This document shows positions 1 to 10,994 of a stretch of DNA of 64,000 bases, piece after piece. Both the position numbers and the translations under genes were made by a program. The notes beneath the pieces were generated by a model. The model searched no databases. It was not told the DNA's origin and saw only the letters and a list, made by a program, of their open reading frames with translations. How positions within the stretch are numbered: the stretch's first letter is position 1; every line of letters begins with the position of its first letter. The stretch comes from Raffaelea ambrosiae (lineage: Eukaryota; Ascomycota; Sordariomycetes; Ophiostomatales; Ophiostomataceae): assembly GCA_002778195.1 (NCBI GenBank), contig PCDI01000006.1, forward strand, positions 1,741,950-1,805,949, given 5' to 3'.

Positions 1-1370
1 TGTCCGAGATGAGGGCAGCCGCTGCCGCTGCCGGCGCATCAAAGCTGGCTGATGACGGAGAAGGCCGCGCCGAGTCAGGCGACCTGGAATCCGCTGCTGA
101 GCTGTCCAAGATCGACTCTCACCCTTTGTCTACCAGCCCCAAGATGACCACCGTGATGCTTCGGCGTCGTTCCCTAGGTGCCGATGGCCGTCTGTCCGAG
201 GCAGCCGTACCTGTTCGCGCCAGTGTTGATGAAATGTGGCAGCACCTGCGCCACCTGGGCCCGTCGAATCCAGCGACCAACCCAAAGAACACTCGGTCTA
301 CCACGGTCAAGATCAAGACAAGCCTGGGACCACGCAATAGTATGACTTATAGCGAAACCCCGGAAGTCGCCGCGCACGAAACTGCACACCCTGCCGTGTT
401 TCACGAGGAAGAAGATGACGAAACTACTCATCTACTCAAGCCCGATGACGCCGGTGATTATGACGGTACGCGAAAACCCCGGGAAGAACATGGCACTTAC
501 GGAGCCGTAAGCGACACGAGCACATCGCCTCCAGGACGGAGTAAAGAGGTGCAGACCTCGGCACTGGAGCCCGTTGGAGAGGCTGCTACTGATGATGCTG
601 GTGCGGATGCTGCGGCTGCGGCTGCTACTGTTCCTGCTGTTGTTCCCGCTGTTGTTCCTACTGTTGTTCCTACTGTTGTTCCTACTGTTGTTCCTACTGT
701 TGCTCCTACTGTTGTTCCTCCTGTTCCTGCCGTTGCTGCTTCTTCTGCTTCAGGGGACGCTGGAGAAAATGCTGTTAGTCGTCATGATACTGATGGCAAA
801 GAACGACTAGAAACGCAGTCTACGTCTGTGACCCTGCACCATGACGATGGCAACACCAACATCCAGATGAAGCGCAGCCATACGTCTGCTGCAGAAGCCG
901 CCCGCCGGTCTGGCTCCGAGAGCGGTGCCAGCGGTGCCAACGTTCTCCTGTCAGTTTCAGACCACGGTAGCTCGAAACGGACCATTGTGCGCAGCGGAAG
1001 CATTACCGAGAACGTGGTTGAGACGCGGGGTATCCGCAAGGTCGTTTTGGAGACGACCAGCTCAGCCGAGGACGACGATGAGGCAGCCACAATAAGCAGC
1101 CATACCTCGCGGCGGCACCACAACTTCCTCAGCGGCTTGCACAGCCCAGCGGTGACCAGTGCTCCCGTGTCGGACGTGGAGCAAGAACGCCCCCCTGCCG
1201 AGGCTGTCAAGGCTAGCGAAGAGTCAGTAGCGGGTCCATCGTCGGGAGCGGCCACGGGCAGCCAACAGGACCAGGAGGGCCAGCAGGGCGGTGCGTCACA
1301 ACACGGCGGTGGCGGTGCAGCTAAGAAGAAGAATCGCCGCAAGAAGAGGAAGGGCAGCAAGACGACGTAA
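1..1370 (+). CDS. C-terminal part of an unidentified low-complexity protein (5' end probably outside window)
   Basis: The frame is open from the left edge. The first ATG is at 9 and would give 453 residues, but the true start may lie upstream, so this is best read as a last exon. No domain is recognisable. A segment near residues 72-102 (DEMWQHLRHLGPSNPATNPK, then NTRSTTVKIK) looks conserved and unlike the rest. An acidic stretch with HLLKP follows near residue 140. Residues about 207-240 are a V-P-T/A-V-V repeat made by a 12-bp DNA repeat. The protein ends in a very basic tail (KKKNRRKKRKG) before the TAA. Such acidic, Ser-rich and basic tails occur at the cytosolic C-termini of fungal membrane transporters, but no membrane segment lies in the window, so I assign no function. 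Confidence 0.55.
   Translation, partial: SEMRAAAAAAGASKLADDGEGRAESGDLESAAELSKIDSHPLSTSPKMTTVMLRRRSLGADGRLSEAAVPVRASVDEMWQHLRHLGPSNPATNPKNTRSTTVKIKTSLGPRNSMTYSETPEVAAHETAHPAVFHEEEDDETTHLLKPDDAGDYDGTRKPREEHGTYGAVSDTSTSPPGRSKEVQTSALEPVGEAATDDAGADAAAAAATVPAVVPAVVPTVVPTVVPTVVPTVAPTVVPPVPAVAASSASGDAGENAVSRHDTDGKERLETQSTSVTLHHDDGNTNIQMKRSHTSAAEAARRSGSESGASGANVLLSVSDHGSSKRTIVRSGSITENVVETRGIRKVVLETTSSAEDDDEAATISSHTSRRHHNFLSGLHSPAVTSAPVSDVEQERPPAEAVKASEESVAGPSSGAATGSQQDQEGQQGGASQHGGGGAAKKKNRRKKRKGSKTT
630..735 (+). repeat. 12-bp tandem repeat coding for V-P-T-V
   Basis: About eight imperfect copies of gttgttcctact lie inside the coding region and are read as Val-Val-Pro-Thr. Single-base changes (gctcct, cccgct) mark partial decay. 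Confidence 0.8.
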
Positions 1371-2305
1371 TTACCAAGTGGCATGTTAGGACAGACTGGA
1401 GATGGTTTACTGCACCATGTTTTTTTTAAAACAGGATTCGGATTTTCTCTTATGTACGTTAGGAGGTAGCTAGTATGGGGAAGGGCATACTATGTAATGT
1501 TCAAATAGCATTGTAATCAATTTTTTTTGTCGAGTTCCACAAGCCGTAACGGTCAGAGCCGGCTGTCAGTTTGGTGTAGGTATGTATGAAGCTGAAAGCC
1601 CAGCATACGAGCCCAGCTAACAGAAGATGGACAAGCCGTTTGGTGGTGGCACTAATGAGAAGGTCGGCAAGTCGTCGGAATATATATTGCCCTCTGGGAG
1701 AGAGATGAGGGGACGGTTTGGTGGAGGTGTGGAGATCGGGGATCTAATAGCACTATGCAAACGTGGGGAAAGATTGAGGAAGGAGCGACCAGCGCAGCGT
1801 GTATAATGGCAACCAAAGCCCGGACATTGGACCGGTTCTCGCCAGCACGGCCATATTTGACCAGGCGGCTGCGCGGCTCTGTAGTTGAATCGCTTTGAGC
1901 AAACATAAGCAGGAGTTGCAGGTCAACACTGGACATTAGTTACAAGCAAGACGGCCAACAGAGCTCACACAGCAAACGTCTTTAACACGCTCCACAACCT
2001 AGGATAAGGGTTTAACCGACTGGTGGCTAACTGGGTCTCACTGGGTCTCACTGGCACGAATTAGTGGCTGTGGGCACTGGAGATTGGCTCTGGAACAATT
2101 GATCTGCCGCTGTGAACCTGGATCCCGAGCCGACTGCCGCTGTGGTAAGTGAAGGACGTGCAAGTGTTGTATTTTGCGTCGCCGTTGTGCCCGGGATCAA
2201 TTGACAGCAAACAAGCAAGGTTCAAGCAAGATTCAATAAGATCGAGAGCAGGGTCAAACTGCAGTTGTCAAGGATTCTCGAATCGTTTCTGTTACAGCCG
2301 TCAAG
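1371..2305. other. intergenic: 3' UTR and muconate cyclase promoter
   Basis: No supported gene. A direct duplication of the 10-mer ctgggtctca lies at 2031-2050, about 260 bp before the next start codon. T runs at 1420-1530 fit a 3' UTR. Confidence 0.6.
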
Positions 2306-3589
2306 ATGCCGCTTCACCATCTTATGATTGGAACCTGGACGCCTCCAGGTGCTATATTTACTGTTCAGTTCAACGACGAGACGCTGGAACTCAAGCTGGT
2401 GAAACGTACGGAGATCGCCCAGGACGAGCCAATATCGTGGATGGCCTTTGACGTGAGTCTCCCGGGATCCCCAGAGATTTCCGAGATTGAAACCTGGAGC
2501 AGAGAATACCTTGCTGAAACCCAACAAAATCACAGCATGCAAAGAAGAACCTGTACGGATCGGCCATGAAGAAATGGTCCAGCTTTGCCGTGAAGAGCCC
2601 GACAGAGATTGTCCACGAGGCCTCGCATCCCATAGGAGGAGACCGTGAGTGTCTATACGAGGAACCTCGAGATGAACCTCGAGAGGAAGCTAGAGAGGAA
2701 GCTAGAGAGGAAGCCTGGGGAGACACAGTACTAACTTATTACAGCCGAGGCCAACTCCAGCAGCACGAATACGCGAGCCATCTTTCTGCTGCCGGCGAAG
2801 AAGCCGCCATATGCAGTGTACTGCAACCCGTTCTACAAGCACGCGGGCTATGGCAACGTGTTCGCGGTCAGCTCGTCGGGCGGACTGGCCAGCAACACGC
2901 AGAACTACCCCTACCAGGCGAACTCGGGGATCCACGGCATGGTGTTCGACCCGAGCGAGACGTACCTGTACTCGGCGGACCTGACGGCCAACAAGCTGTG
3001 GACGCACCGCAAGGGCGCAGATGGGCACGTGGAGCTGGTGGGCAGCGTGGACGCGCCGTCGCCGGACGACCACCCGCGGTGGGTGGCGATGCACCCGTCG
3101 GGGCAGTACCTGTACGCGCTGATGGAGGCGGGCAACCGGCTGTGCGAGTACGTGATCGACCCGCAGACGCACCTGCCGGTGTACACGCACCACGCATTTC
3201 CGCTGGTGCCGCCGGGCATCGAGCGCCGCGACCGGGCCACGGGCAAGGGCCTGTACCGCAGCGACGTGTGCGCGCTCGACCGCAGCGGGCGCTATCTGTT
3301 TGCGACGGCGCGGGCCAACAGCTTCGACCTGACGGGCTACATTGCGGCGTTCCGGCTGCGCGACTGCGGCAGCATCGAGACGCAGATCTGCCTCAACCCG
3401 ACGCCGACGAGCGGCGGGCACTCGAACGCGGTGTCGCCGTGCGACTGGTCGGACGAGTGGCTGGCGATCACAGACGACCAGGAGGGCTGGGTGGAGATGT
3501 ACCGGTGGAAGGACGAGTTTCTTGCGCGGGTGGCACGGGTGCGGATTCCGGAGCCTGGGTTTGGCATGAACGCGATCTGGTATGATTAG
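2306..3589 (+). CDS. 3-carboxy-cis,cis-muconate cyclase (carboxymuconate lactonizing enzyme)
   Basis: Three exons (2306-2452, 2536-2644, 2745-3589) give about 366 residues, the usual length of this family. The enzyme cyclises 3-carboxy-cis,cis-muconate to the lactone in the protocatechuate branch of the beta-ketoadipate pathway. The fungal type is a seven-bladed beta-propeller unrelated to the bacterial fumarase-like enzyme. Recognisable parts are MPLHHLMIGTWTPPGAIF at the N-terminus, the blade segments GIHGMVFDPSETYLYSADL and HPRWVAMHPSGQYLYALMEA, and the C-terminal PEPGFGMNAIWYD. Both introns have GTGAGT donors, and intron 2 has a perfect TACTAAC branch point. No signal peptide is seen, so it should be cytosolic. 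No other gene of the pathway is in the window. Confidence in the family is high; substrate is by family only. Confidence 0.9.
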
Positions 3590-3603
3590 GAGGGACGAGA
3601 AGA

Positions 3604-3655
3604 AGAGGAGAGGAGAGGAGAGGAGAGGAGAGGAGAGGAGAGGAGGAGGGATGAG
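3604..3655. repeat. GA-rich microsatellite (aggag)n
   Basis: About nine copies of aggag lie just after the muconate cyclase stop codon, on the coding strand of its 3' UTR. Confidence 0.85.
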
Positions 3656-4290
3656 AAGAGTAGAAGTGAAGAAGAAAAGAGTAGGAGAAGAAGAAGAAAC
3701 AAGAATAGGAACAAGGGCAAGTTGCAAGAGGCTAGAGAACAACAGGGCAATAGCTTGATGGTCTTCCGATGGCCAATAGACATATCACGGCATTGTACTC
3801 GTGTATCTGCCCAGTTGGCTGTCTTACACAAAGTAGTAATAACTAACGAATGTATTGGACCACAGAAGACCATTAGACTGTTCTAACACAAAATTCGGGA
3901 GACTGCTGCGAAATCAGGAAAGCGCTGTGGCCAGCGAGCTGTCCATGACGGAGCATTATATGTGGGGCCTATCCAATTGCCTGACGTAAATATGCCCCGC
4001 CGCAATGCACTGTTAGCCCACCATATTAGCAGCGGAGCTACAACGCCAAAGAATCGCGTCTCGCCTGCCTTCGAGCCCACCGCGACGCCCGACACCTGTC
4101 CCTTAACGACAACACGACGACGACGACGACAAGGACGCTGTGCCATGTGCGACACCGCTTGCATCTAGCATCTTATTTTCCCGATGAATGCGAACGACGC
4201 ACCCCCCGAGCACGGCTGAGCAGCATTGAGCGGCACCCGTGATTGGGCAGACGACGAGAAATCGAGGGAAATTGAGAGGACTCGAGACAG

Positions 4291-4386
4291 ACTGAGAGAC
4301 TGAGAGACTGAGAGGCTGAGAGGCTGAGAGGCTGAGAGACTGAGAGGCCGAGAGACCGAGAGACCGAGGGACCGAGAGACCAAGAG
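4291..4386 (+). repeat. 12-copy 8-bp tandem repeat (actgagag)
   Basis: Twelve uninterrupted 8-bp units, drifting in order from actgagag through gctgagag and accgagag to accaagag. The array lies 128 to 223 bp before the start codon at 4514, probably in the 5' leader or core promoter. Confidence 0.85.
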
Positions 4387-4513
4387 ACCTAGAGAACACG
4401 AGAGAGCGCGAGGATCACGCGAGACAAATCGAGACAGAACAGAAAGAAAACACACGGGGACAGAGACGGAGAGACCGAGACAGAGAGGGCTCTCTGCCCA
4501 GGCAGCATTCGCC

Positions 4514-7192
4514 ATGGACTGCGACGACATGGCGGTGCTGGACGACGCCAAGGAGGAGGGCCAGCAGCGCCTCGACACGCGGGCGTCGATTGGCTCGGCC
4601 GCACCGCCGTCGCCGCTGACAAAGACGCGGTCGCTCTCGGACGGCGGCGGCAGCACGCCCAGCCGGGGCCGGCTGTCGCCGTCGCCGCTGCTGCTGGGGT
4701 CGTCGGGGCGGCGCACGTGGAAGGACGACAGCTCGATCGGCAGCCCGAGCATGGACACGGCGCCGGTGACGCCCCGGCGGTCCATCCGGGGCAGTCTGCA
4801 GCTGCCCGACGGCCTGGGCATGCAGCGGCTGCACCAGACGCCGAAACAGCCGGGACAGGCCGGCCCGCAGCCGGGTCAGCCGGGGCTGCCGAGCCCGGGC
4901 GGCTTGCACGGCCTGCCGGACCAGCAGGAGCTGCCGGCGCCCAGAGACACGGCGCCGAGCACGCCCGTGTCGACGCCGTCGGCCCAGCTCGCGCACCAGA
5001 TGCACCAGCAGCAGCAGCAGCTCTTCCTCAACCAGCCCACGTACATGGCCAAGCCCATCCCGCTCTCGCCCAAGCTCGACCCGTCCCAGATCTACGCCTC
5101 GCCCACCAACATCCTGCCGCGCCGCTCCCGCGGCCTCGACTTCTCCCGCGCCGCCACCAGCCTGCACCACTCTACCCTTGCCGAGCAGCCGTCGCCCGGC
5201 TCGTCTCCCCCAGCCTCCTCCGGTAGCCCGGCCGCCATGAACATCCCCGCCGACGGCGGCGGCGACGGCCGCAAGCCGCCGGGCGACTTTGGCGGCGCTG
5301 CCGAGTCGTCCAGCTCGCTCTGGTCCATGATGGGCCGCAGCCACCACCACGAGACCACCACCACCGGCACCCACAAGGTCTACCCGTCCAGCTCGCTCGG
5401 CAGCGCCCATAACATGGCCGCCACCGACTCCTCGTCCAGCTCCGACGACGACGATCTGATGGACGACGACCCCGACGAGGCCTTTGTCACCACGCCGCAG
5501 GTCGGCAAGGTCGCCAGCAGCAGCACCACCACCACCACCCCGGGCATGGCCGGCGGCGTGCCCCCGATGGCCATGCCCTGGATGATGCCCTCCTCGCCCG
5601 CCATGAACAGCCTGCTGTCCTTCCAGCACCGCCAGCGTCCGCGCAAGCCGCCCAAGCGGAAGAAGATCCGCGGCCCGCTGGGCCTGGGCTTCAGCTCCCT
5701 CTCCAGCGCCTCGACGACGATGGGCGGCGGCGGCGGCAGTGGCGGCAACCTGCTGTCGCGATCCCCGCCGGGCGGAGGCTACGCTCTCGGCAGGGACATT
5801 GCGGGCGCGTCGGCGGCCCATTCGCGGCGGGAGAGCATCAGCTGGGCCGCCAACCAGCTGCACATCTCGGGCACCGGCAGCGAGAGCGACGAGAACAATC
5901 TCAAGTCGCAGCAGATGGGCGGCGATGGCAGCGGGGATGGCCTGGCGACGACCCCGGGGCGGGATGGCCAGCGGGGTGTGATTCGCCGTGCCGTGACCCG
6001 CCGAGGAAATCTTTTGGTAAGTGGACGTCTTCATAGACGTCCTATAGAAGAAGCCTTATACGAGGTTGCACTCTCCTATTCCGCGGACTAACTAACACGA
6101 CACTCCTAGCCAAAAACAAAAGGATTCGCCCGCATCCGCGCCGCCCTCGCCGAAGAGAGCACCCCGATCGAGTCCGACTTCCGGCGGGAAGCCGAGGTCG
6201 TCCGCCAGGTCCTCGAAAGCGACATGGAGCCCGAGCGTCTGCCGCCGCCGCCGGCCCTGCGCTCGGCCGTCACCACCGCCAACTCCAGCCCGGGCATGTT
6301 CGACAACATCGACGACATTGGCGACGATCTCATGGCCATGGACGCCGGGTCCGGCCTGGGCCTGTCCGCCGGCTTCCGCCCTCTGCCGGGCGACAAGACC
6401 TCCAAAGCCCGCAATTTCTGGGAGCGGAGTTTGGGCTCTCCCCGAGGCTCGTCCGGTGGCAGTCTCGGCGGCGATTCCCGGACGACCCCACCGCCGCCGT
6501 CGATGCCCCGGGATCTCTCCGCGGGCATCTTTGACGACATGTCCATGGACTCGCCTTCTGCGGGCCCACGACCCCTGTCCAGCAGCAGCCAGGCCCTGGG
6601 CCCGAGCCTGAACCAGAGCCTGAGCCAGGCCCTGCACCAAAGCCAGAGCCAAGGCGGCGGCAGCTCCATGGTCTTCCCCAACGGCGGCATCTTCCCCATG
6701 ACCGCCACCACGGCCAGCTCCTCGGGCGGCGACGGCACGCCCCAGTCCGGCCAGCCCGCGGCGCTTCTCGCCGCCCACCAGCAACAGGCACCCCTGCTGC
6801 CCAGCGCCGCCGAGATCACCCGCCGCATCAACAGCAAGCGTCGCCGCGACGACGACTTTGACCCCGTCAGCTTCAAGCGCCGCGCCGTCAGCCCCGGCAT
6901 GAGCGTCCACAACAGCCCCATCATGCAGAGCCCCCTGCAGCGCGACGTTGCGCCCTGGGGCACGGCAGGCTCGCGGCCCGGAAGCACCGGCAACAGCTAC
7001 GAGAGCAAGGCCCCGCTGCTGCCGCCGCTGCTGCCGGCTGGAAGCGGCGGGGGCTTCTCCGAGGCCGGCAGTGCCAGCGGCAGCGCGAGCGGGACCAGCA
7101 GCGGCGGCCGAGTGGGCGGCACGAAGGGACGCGTCGGGTACCAGGCGATGGCGGACACCAACGATAGCATCACTCGGCTGAGCATAGAGTAA
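4514..7192 (+). CDS. conserved disordered fungal protein, function unknown
   Basis: Two exons (4514-6016 and 6110-7192; GTAAGT donor, CTAAC branch point, CTAG acceptor) give 861 residues. Most of it is Ser/Pro/Gly/Gln-rich and disordered, with TP and SP sites that could be phosphorylated. Three islands look conserved. One is a basic patch KPPKRKKIRGPLGLGF near residue 377. The second spans the splice junction (TRRGNLL then PKTKGFARIRAALAEE, continuing to a DFRREAEVVRQ helix), residues about 495-540. The third is a KRRRDDDFDPVSFKRRAVSP segment near residue 745. The basic patches could be nuclear targeting signals. I recognise the islands as fungal but cannot name a family, so no function is given. 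Confidence 0.75.
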
Positions 7193-7798
7193 GCAGAAAG
7201 AACGAGTGAGAGGAAAGAGAGAGACAGAGAGAGAGTGTGACAGAGAGACAGAGACGGAGAGACGGACTGGAGAGACATCAGAAAAAACATCGCATATGGA
7301 CGGAAAAATACTAGGAAATCAGCGTGGATCATATTTGGCGAGCTGGTTGGAAGAATGGCACATTCCTGCACCATATTGGGTGGACGGACACATATCGGGG
7401 GAGAGATTTCATCAGCAGCGCGTTCGGCGTTTTCAGACTTTTTTGCCTTGTCTGCTTGCATTGGTTTCACAGTTGTTGGCATCATGGGACACATGCAGTC
7501 CTCTTGTTTTCGTCCTCATTGCTTCACTTGTCTGGCTTGCTAGCGAATACCAGGAACACACATACAGATTGGCGGTTGCGGAGGGTTTCAAGCACACAGA
7601 TAGAAGATATCCAGAACACACGCAGAATTATGCTTTTTGTTACACAGACGCTGGGCTATTTCGATGCAGCCGTCCTTTCCTTCGATTTGGTATTCCGTAC
7701 ACAGGCCTATCCGTCTGCACAACTCAGGCAACTCTTCCCACTTCATTCCTCCCAGACCACCTCATATCTTCTTTTGTTACACTTTGCACATCGCACTC
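7193..7798. other. convergent intergenic region
   Basis: Lies between the 3' ends of two convergent genes. It starts with an (ag)n/(cagag)n purine tract (7200-7270). No supported gene. Confidence 0.6.
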
Positions 7799-9061
7799 TC
7801 AACAAAACCCGTTGATCCCAAGGCTGTCTTCTGGCATGTGGAACGACGAAAACTTGTCGTCCAGTAGCCGAGCCAGCTCCTCCACCTGCTGCCGCGCAAT
7901 CGCCACGGTGGCCGCCACGCTCACTCTGCCGTGGGCGTGGCTGCCAGCGCCGTCCCCGTCTCCCGCCGTGGTGGCTGTCGCTACCGTTGTCGTCGATGCC
8001 GCATCGTTGCCCACATCGTGCGTCGCGTCTGGTCCCCCGACCTGCACCCCGGCCGGCGCTGTTGCGTAGCTCTCCGCTGTCCCGGCTGTCCGAATCGAGC
8101 CCGCTTGTAGCAGACTGCCTGTGATTGCTGTTGCTCCCAGTGTTCCTCCAGGCAACGTGGCTGCTGCGTCGCTGCCTATTGGAGTCGGGTTCGCGCTGTG
8201 GGGAGGAGGAGGAGCCGAAGGAAGAGAAGATGTCGGACTAGAAGGATCGGCCGCCGCGCGTACCGGGAGTACGACCGGAGACTGCTGTGAGGACGAGATG
8301 CGCTGTGACGAGACGGAGGGCAGGCCGTGGAGGGCGACTTTCGACGCCGACTTCTGCAGCAGAGACGACTGTGTCATGTCGTCGGCCGCCAGCTGGGCCA
8401 AAGAATCGTCAGCTGCGGCCGCACTGGGTGGTCCGGCTATTGCTCCACCCGAAAGGCCGGATGCACTGCCTGCACCAAACCGGTGGTCGTCGTAGTACTG
8501 CGGTTGTTGTTGCTGTTGCTGTTGTTGCTGTGTGTCGTCGTTGTGTGCGTGTCGTGCATGCCGCCGGCTGCTGCTGCTGCTAGGTGGTGCCGTCGCGCAG
8601 GCAAAGAGGAGGCCGCACTGCAGGCGGCGGACGACAAAGACGGCGCCGCCATTGAAGCTGGCAGCAATGCTGGTGGGAGCGCTGCCGTCGTGTGGGGAGG
8701 TGGAGGCCGTGGCGCGCAATGCTGCTGCTGCTTCTGGAGGGTCGTCGCTGTCAGGGTGTGCGGATAGTGGCTGTGATGGGTGCGATGGTTGTTGTTGTTG
8801 TTGTTGACCGAGTGCGGCAGCCACGGATGAAGACGAGCTTTCGTGGATGGTCCAGAGCGAGGCGGCGACGGTGCTCTGGGTGCGCAGGGTGCTGACGGGC
8901 ACAGGGGACTCGTAGGCGAGCAGCTTGCCCGAGGGCGAGACGAGGAGGGCAGTCTGCAGGACCGGTGGCGGCTGCTGGTCCTGGAGCGACTCGAGGCTGG
9001 CGTGGAGGAAGGAGGAGAGACGTCGCGCGAGGAGGAGAGGATGGGCTGGAGGGTAGGCCAT
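7799..9061 (-). CDS. Roadblock/LC7-like (LAMTOR/Ego-type) protein, tentative
   Basis: Single exon, 420 residues from the ATG at 9061 (MAYPPAHPLLLARRL); the frame runs further upstream, but that part is not convincing. An N-terminal helix, then VLQTALLVSPSGKLLAYE and a helix TLRTQSTVAASLWTIHES, resemble the first half of a Roadblock domain. The pair GGAVFVVRRLQCGLLFACAT (near residues 137-156) resembles its later strands. The C-terminal helix RQQVEELARLLDDKF would complete it. Between these lie long Ser, Gln and Pro/Ala-rich insertions, so the fold would be split. Roadblock proteins of this kind sit on vacuolar membranes as scaffolds for Rag GTPases and TORC1. The family call rests on pattern only and could be wrong; the open frame itself is well supported. 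Confidence 0.6.
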   Translation of the reverse strand: MAYPPAHPLLLARRLSSFLHASLESLQDQQPPPVLQTALLVSPSGKLLAYESPVPVSTLRTQSTVAASLWTIHESSSSSVAAALGQQQQQQPSHPSQPLSAHPDSDDPPEAAAALRATASTSPHDGSAPTSIAASFNGGAVFVVRRLQCGLLFACATAPPSSSSSRRHARHAHNDDTQQQQQQQQQPQYYDDHRFGAGSASGLSGGAIAGPPSAAAADDSLAQLAADDMTQSSLLQKSASKVALHGLPSVSSQRISSSQQSPVVLPVRAAADPSSPTSSLPSAPPPPHSANPTPIGSDAAATLPGGTLGATAITGSLLQAGSIRTAGTAESYATAPAGVQVGGPDATHDVGNDAASTTTVATATTAGDGDGAGSHAHGRVSVAATVAIARQQVEELARLLDDKFSSFHMPEDSLGINGFC

Positions 9062-9694
9062 GGTCGGGAGGGACGGGGGGAGGGGGAGAAAGGGAGAGAG
9101 AATCGGAGAAAGACCAGGGGACCAGAAGACCAGGAAACGAAGAGAGCGTCGCAAAGCAGAACCCGGAATGGGAGGCAGAGAGAAAAGACGAGGGCGCGAC
9201 TCGACAGAGAAAAGGCCGTTCCGCAGGTGTAGCAAAGGATTGGAGAGTGGTCGGTGGCAGGTGGCGAGAGGCGAGCTGGAGAAACAATCGGACTGGCGAA
9301 GAATGAAGTCGACGATAATTGGCAATGTGCAGGCCAGGCGTCGACTTGGCGGGATGGGAACAGATGGCTGACTCTGGCCGGCTAGCAAAGATAAAAGGCC
9401 CCAGCCACAGCCAATTATTACGTTATAGCGCCGCGTTGTGCTACCAGAGATAATACAGGGCTCCATGGGATACAGCGCGTCTCCCACAGCAGCTTGTCAA
9501 CCCCTGTATTAGCTCCCTGGGAGGGGCTCCACCCCCGCAAGGCAGGTGCGCTAGACTAGCGCTCTTTCCTGCTCTGTTTAAGAGCTTCTGCAACGGTCGC
9601 TGTATTGCCTGCCAAGACGCTGAAGTATCTTACTCGTACACTCCTGCTCCTAGTTCACCAACTTGCTCTCCCCTTTTCTCCCCTCGCTCCCCCC
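9062..9694. promoter_or_regulatory. promoter of the Roadblock-like gene / 3' region of the kinase-like gene
   Basis: No gene is supported. A CCAAT pentamer at 9411-9415 and an ataaaagg element at 9391-9398 lie about 330-350 bp upstream of the start at 9061. Confidence 0.4.
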
Positions 9695-10994
9695 TCACAC
9701 ACACTCAGAAGCATCGACGTACAGCCTGCCATCGCTCGTCTGGACCCTCCATGTCTGGAAGCCCGTCTCTGCCCGCCGCCGCAGGGAAGCTGCCGTGCCA
9801 GCCTTGCTGGGCTTTTGACGCGGCATCTGGTAGGCGAGAAGATCCCGCACAAGACCGGTGAGGCTGGCCGTGTAGGCGCTGCCGTCCTCAGGCAGGACGG
9901 TCTCGGGCATTTTGGACAGCTTCAGGAGCTTCAGGTGGCGCCGTCGCCGGTCCTCCTTCTCTGCTGGCGTCATCCACGGCCGGCCCGTCATCATCTCGTA
10001 CAGCACCTCGCCCAGGCCACCCAAGTCGGTGCCTCGGGTCAGGACGTCGCCCACGTCGGCCAGGTCTGGGCCGTACTGGCCGGGCTTGCTTCCCTGAAGA
10101 TGGGGTTAGCCAGTGGCAGGGGTATGTCTGTAATTTCACGGGGGTACTGCTCACCAGGGCTGTGATGTGGCCAGGCGGCGGAACAGCCATGGACTGCCGC
10201 TCTGTCAGCTCGTCCATATGGCCGGACACGAAACATTGGCTAAAGTTGCCAAGTTTGCAGCTGCCGTATGTCTCGCGGCCGCGGGGATGCTGGAAGAAGA
10301 TGTTTTCTGGTCGCATGGCCTGGTGCAGCACGGGCATCCAGTCGGACTCGGAGCTGGCGACGACCGGCTCTCCGTCTGTGTGTGTCCTTGCGGAGACCTT
10401 GCGGTCCGGCTGCCATGGCTGGCTGCCTCTACGTGTAGCCGGCACAAAGCGTTGTCCATCGTGCAGCCAGGCAAGGGCTTGCAGCATTGACCGAGCTACG
10501 TGCCAGCAGAGCGACTCGGGCAGGAAGGCTGTCGTTGCCGAACGGTCGTCCTTCCCTGCCAGTGCAGACATCCTGTCCAGCACGCTGTCAAGAGTGCCAG
10601 CGTCGCACAAATCCCACACGAGAATGGGCTCGACAATGGTGCGGTAGGGCGCCTGGACGGCTGTGATGGCGTGGATGGACACCAGATTGTCGTGCCAGAG
10701 CAGCCGCCACAGCGAACTGCAGAGCATATCTTTCTCGCAGCCCCCGGCACCGAGGTAGCCCACGCCGAGCAAGTCGTCGACCCAGGCATTGTTGCTGTTG
10801 TTGTTGTCGCCGTCGTCTTCGAGGCCTCTAGGGTTGGTCAGGACGTCGAGCACATCGAGCACGGGCAGGAACTGGCCGGCGAACAAGCGGCCGTCCGACC
10901 GTCGACGCATGACCAGCGGACTGTCCGGTGTACGACTGGTCGAGACGATGGCATAATTGTCGTTCTTTACGAGCACGTCTGAGAGGCGGGTCAT
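9695..10994 (-). CDS. protein kinase-like protein lacking catalytic residues (pseudokinase)
   Basis: Two exons (10994-10155 and 10093-9695) give 412 residues from the first in-frame ATG (MTRLSDVLVKNDNYAIV). The frame is open upstream to 11066, but only from a GTG; a TTCTTAACTC branch point and CCCCCAG just upstream suggest an extra 5' exon is possible. The sequence follows a NIMA/NEK-like kinase layout, but key residues are replaced. The VAIK lysine region reads LFAGQFLPV with no Lys. The HRDxKPEN loop reads LHQAMRPENIFF, with the catalytic Asp changed to Ala. The DFG site reads LGNFSQCF. The F-helix region DLGGLGEVLYEMMTGRPW is intact. The fold is therefore likely kept without phosphotransfer. 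Partner and role are unknown. Confidence 0.75.

Larger units (their letters stand above)
3590..4513. other. intergenic: 3' UTR, repeats and leader of next gene
   Basis: No supported gene. Purine-rich DNA dominates: the aggag microsatellite at the left and a 12-copy 8-bp repeat at the right. Confidence 0.6.

Noticed and set aside
4415..6034. 539-residue open frame on the minus strand
   Set aside because: Antisense to the spliced plus-strand gene at 4514. Composition is Arg/Ala/Gly-rich as expected from the GC-rich shadow frame, with no conserved motif.
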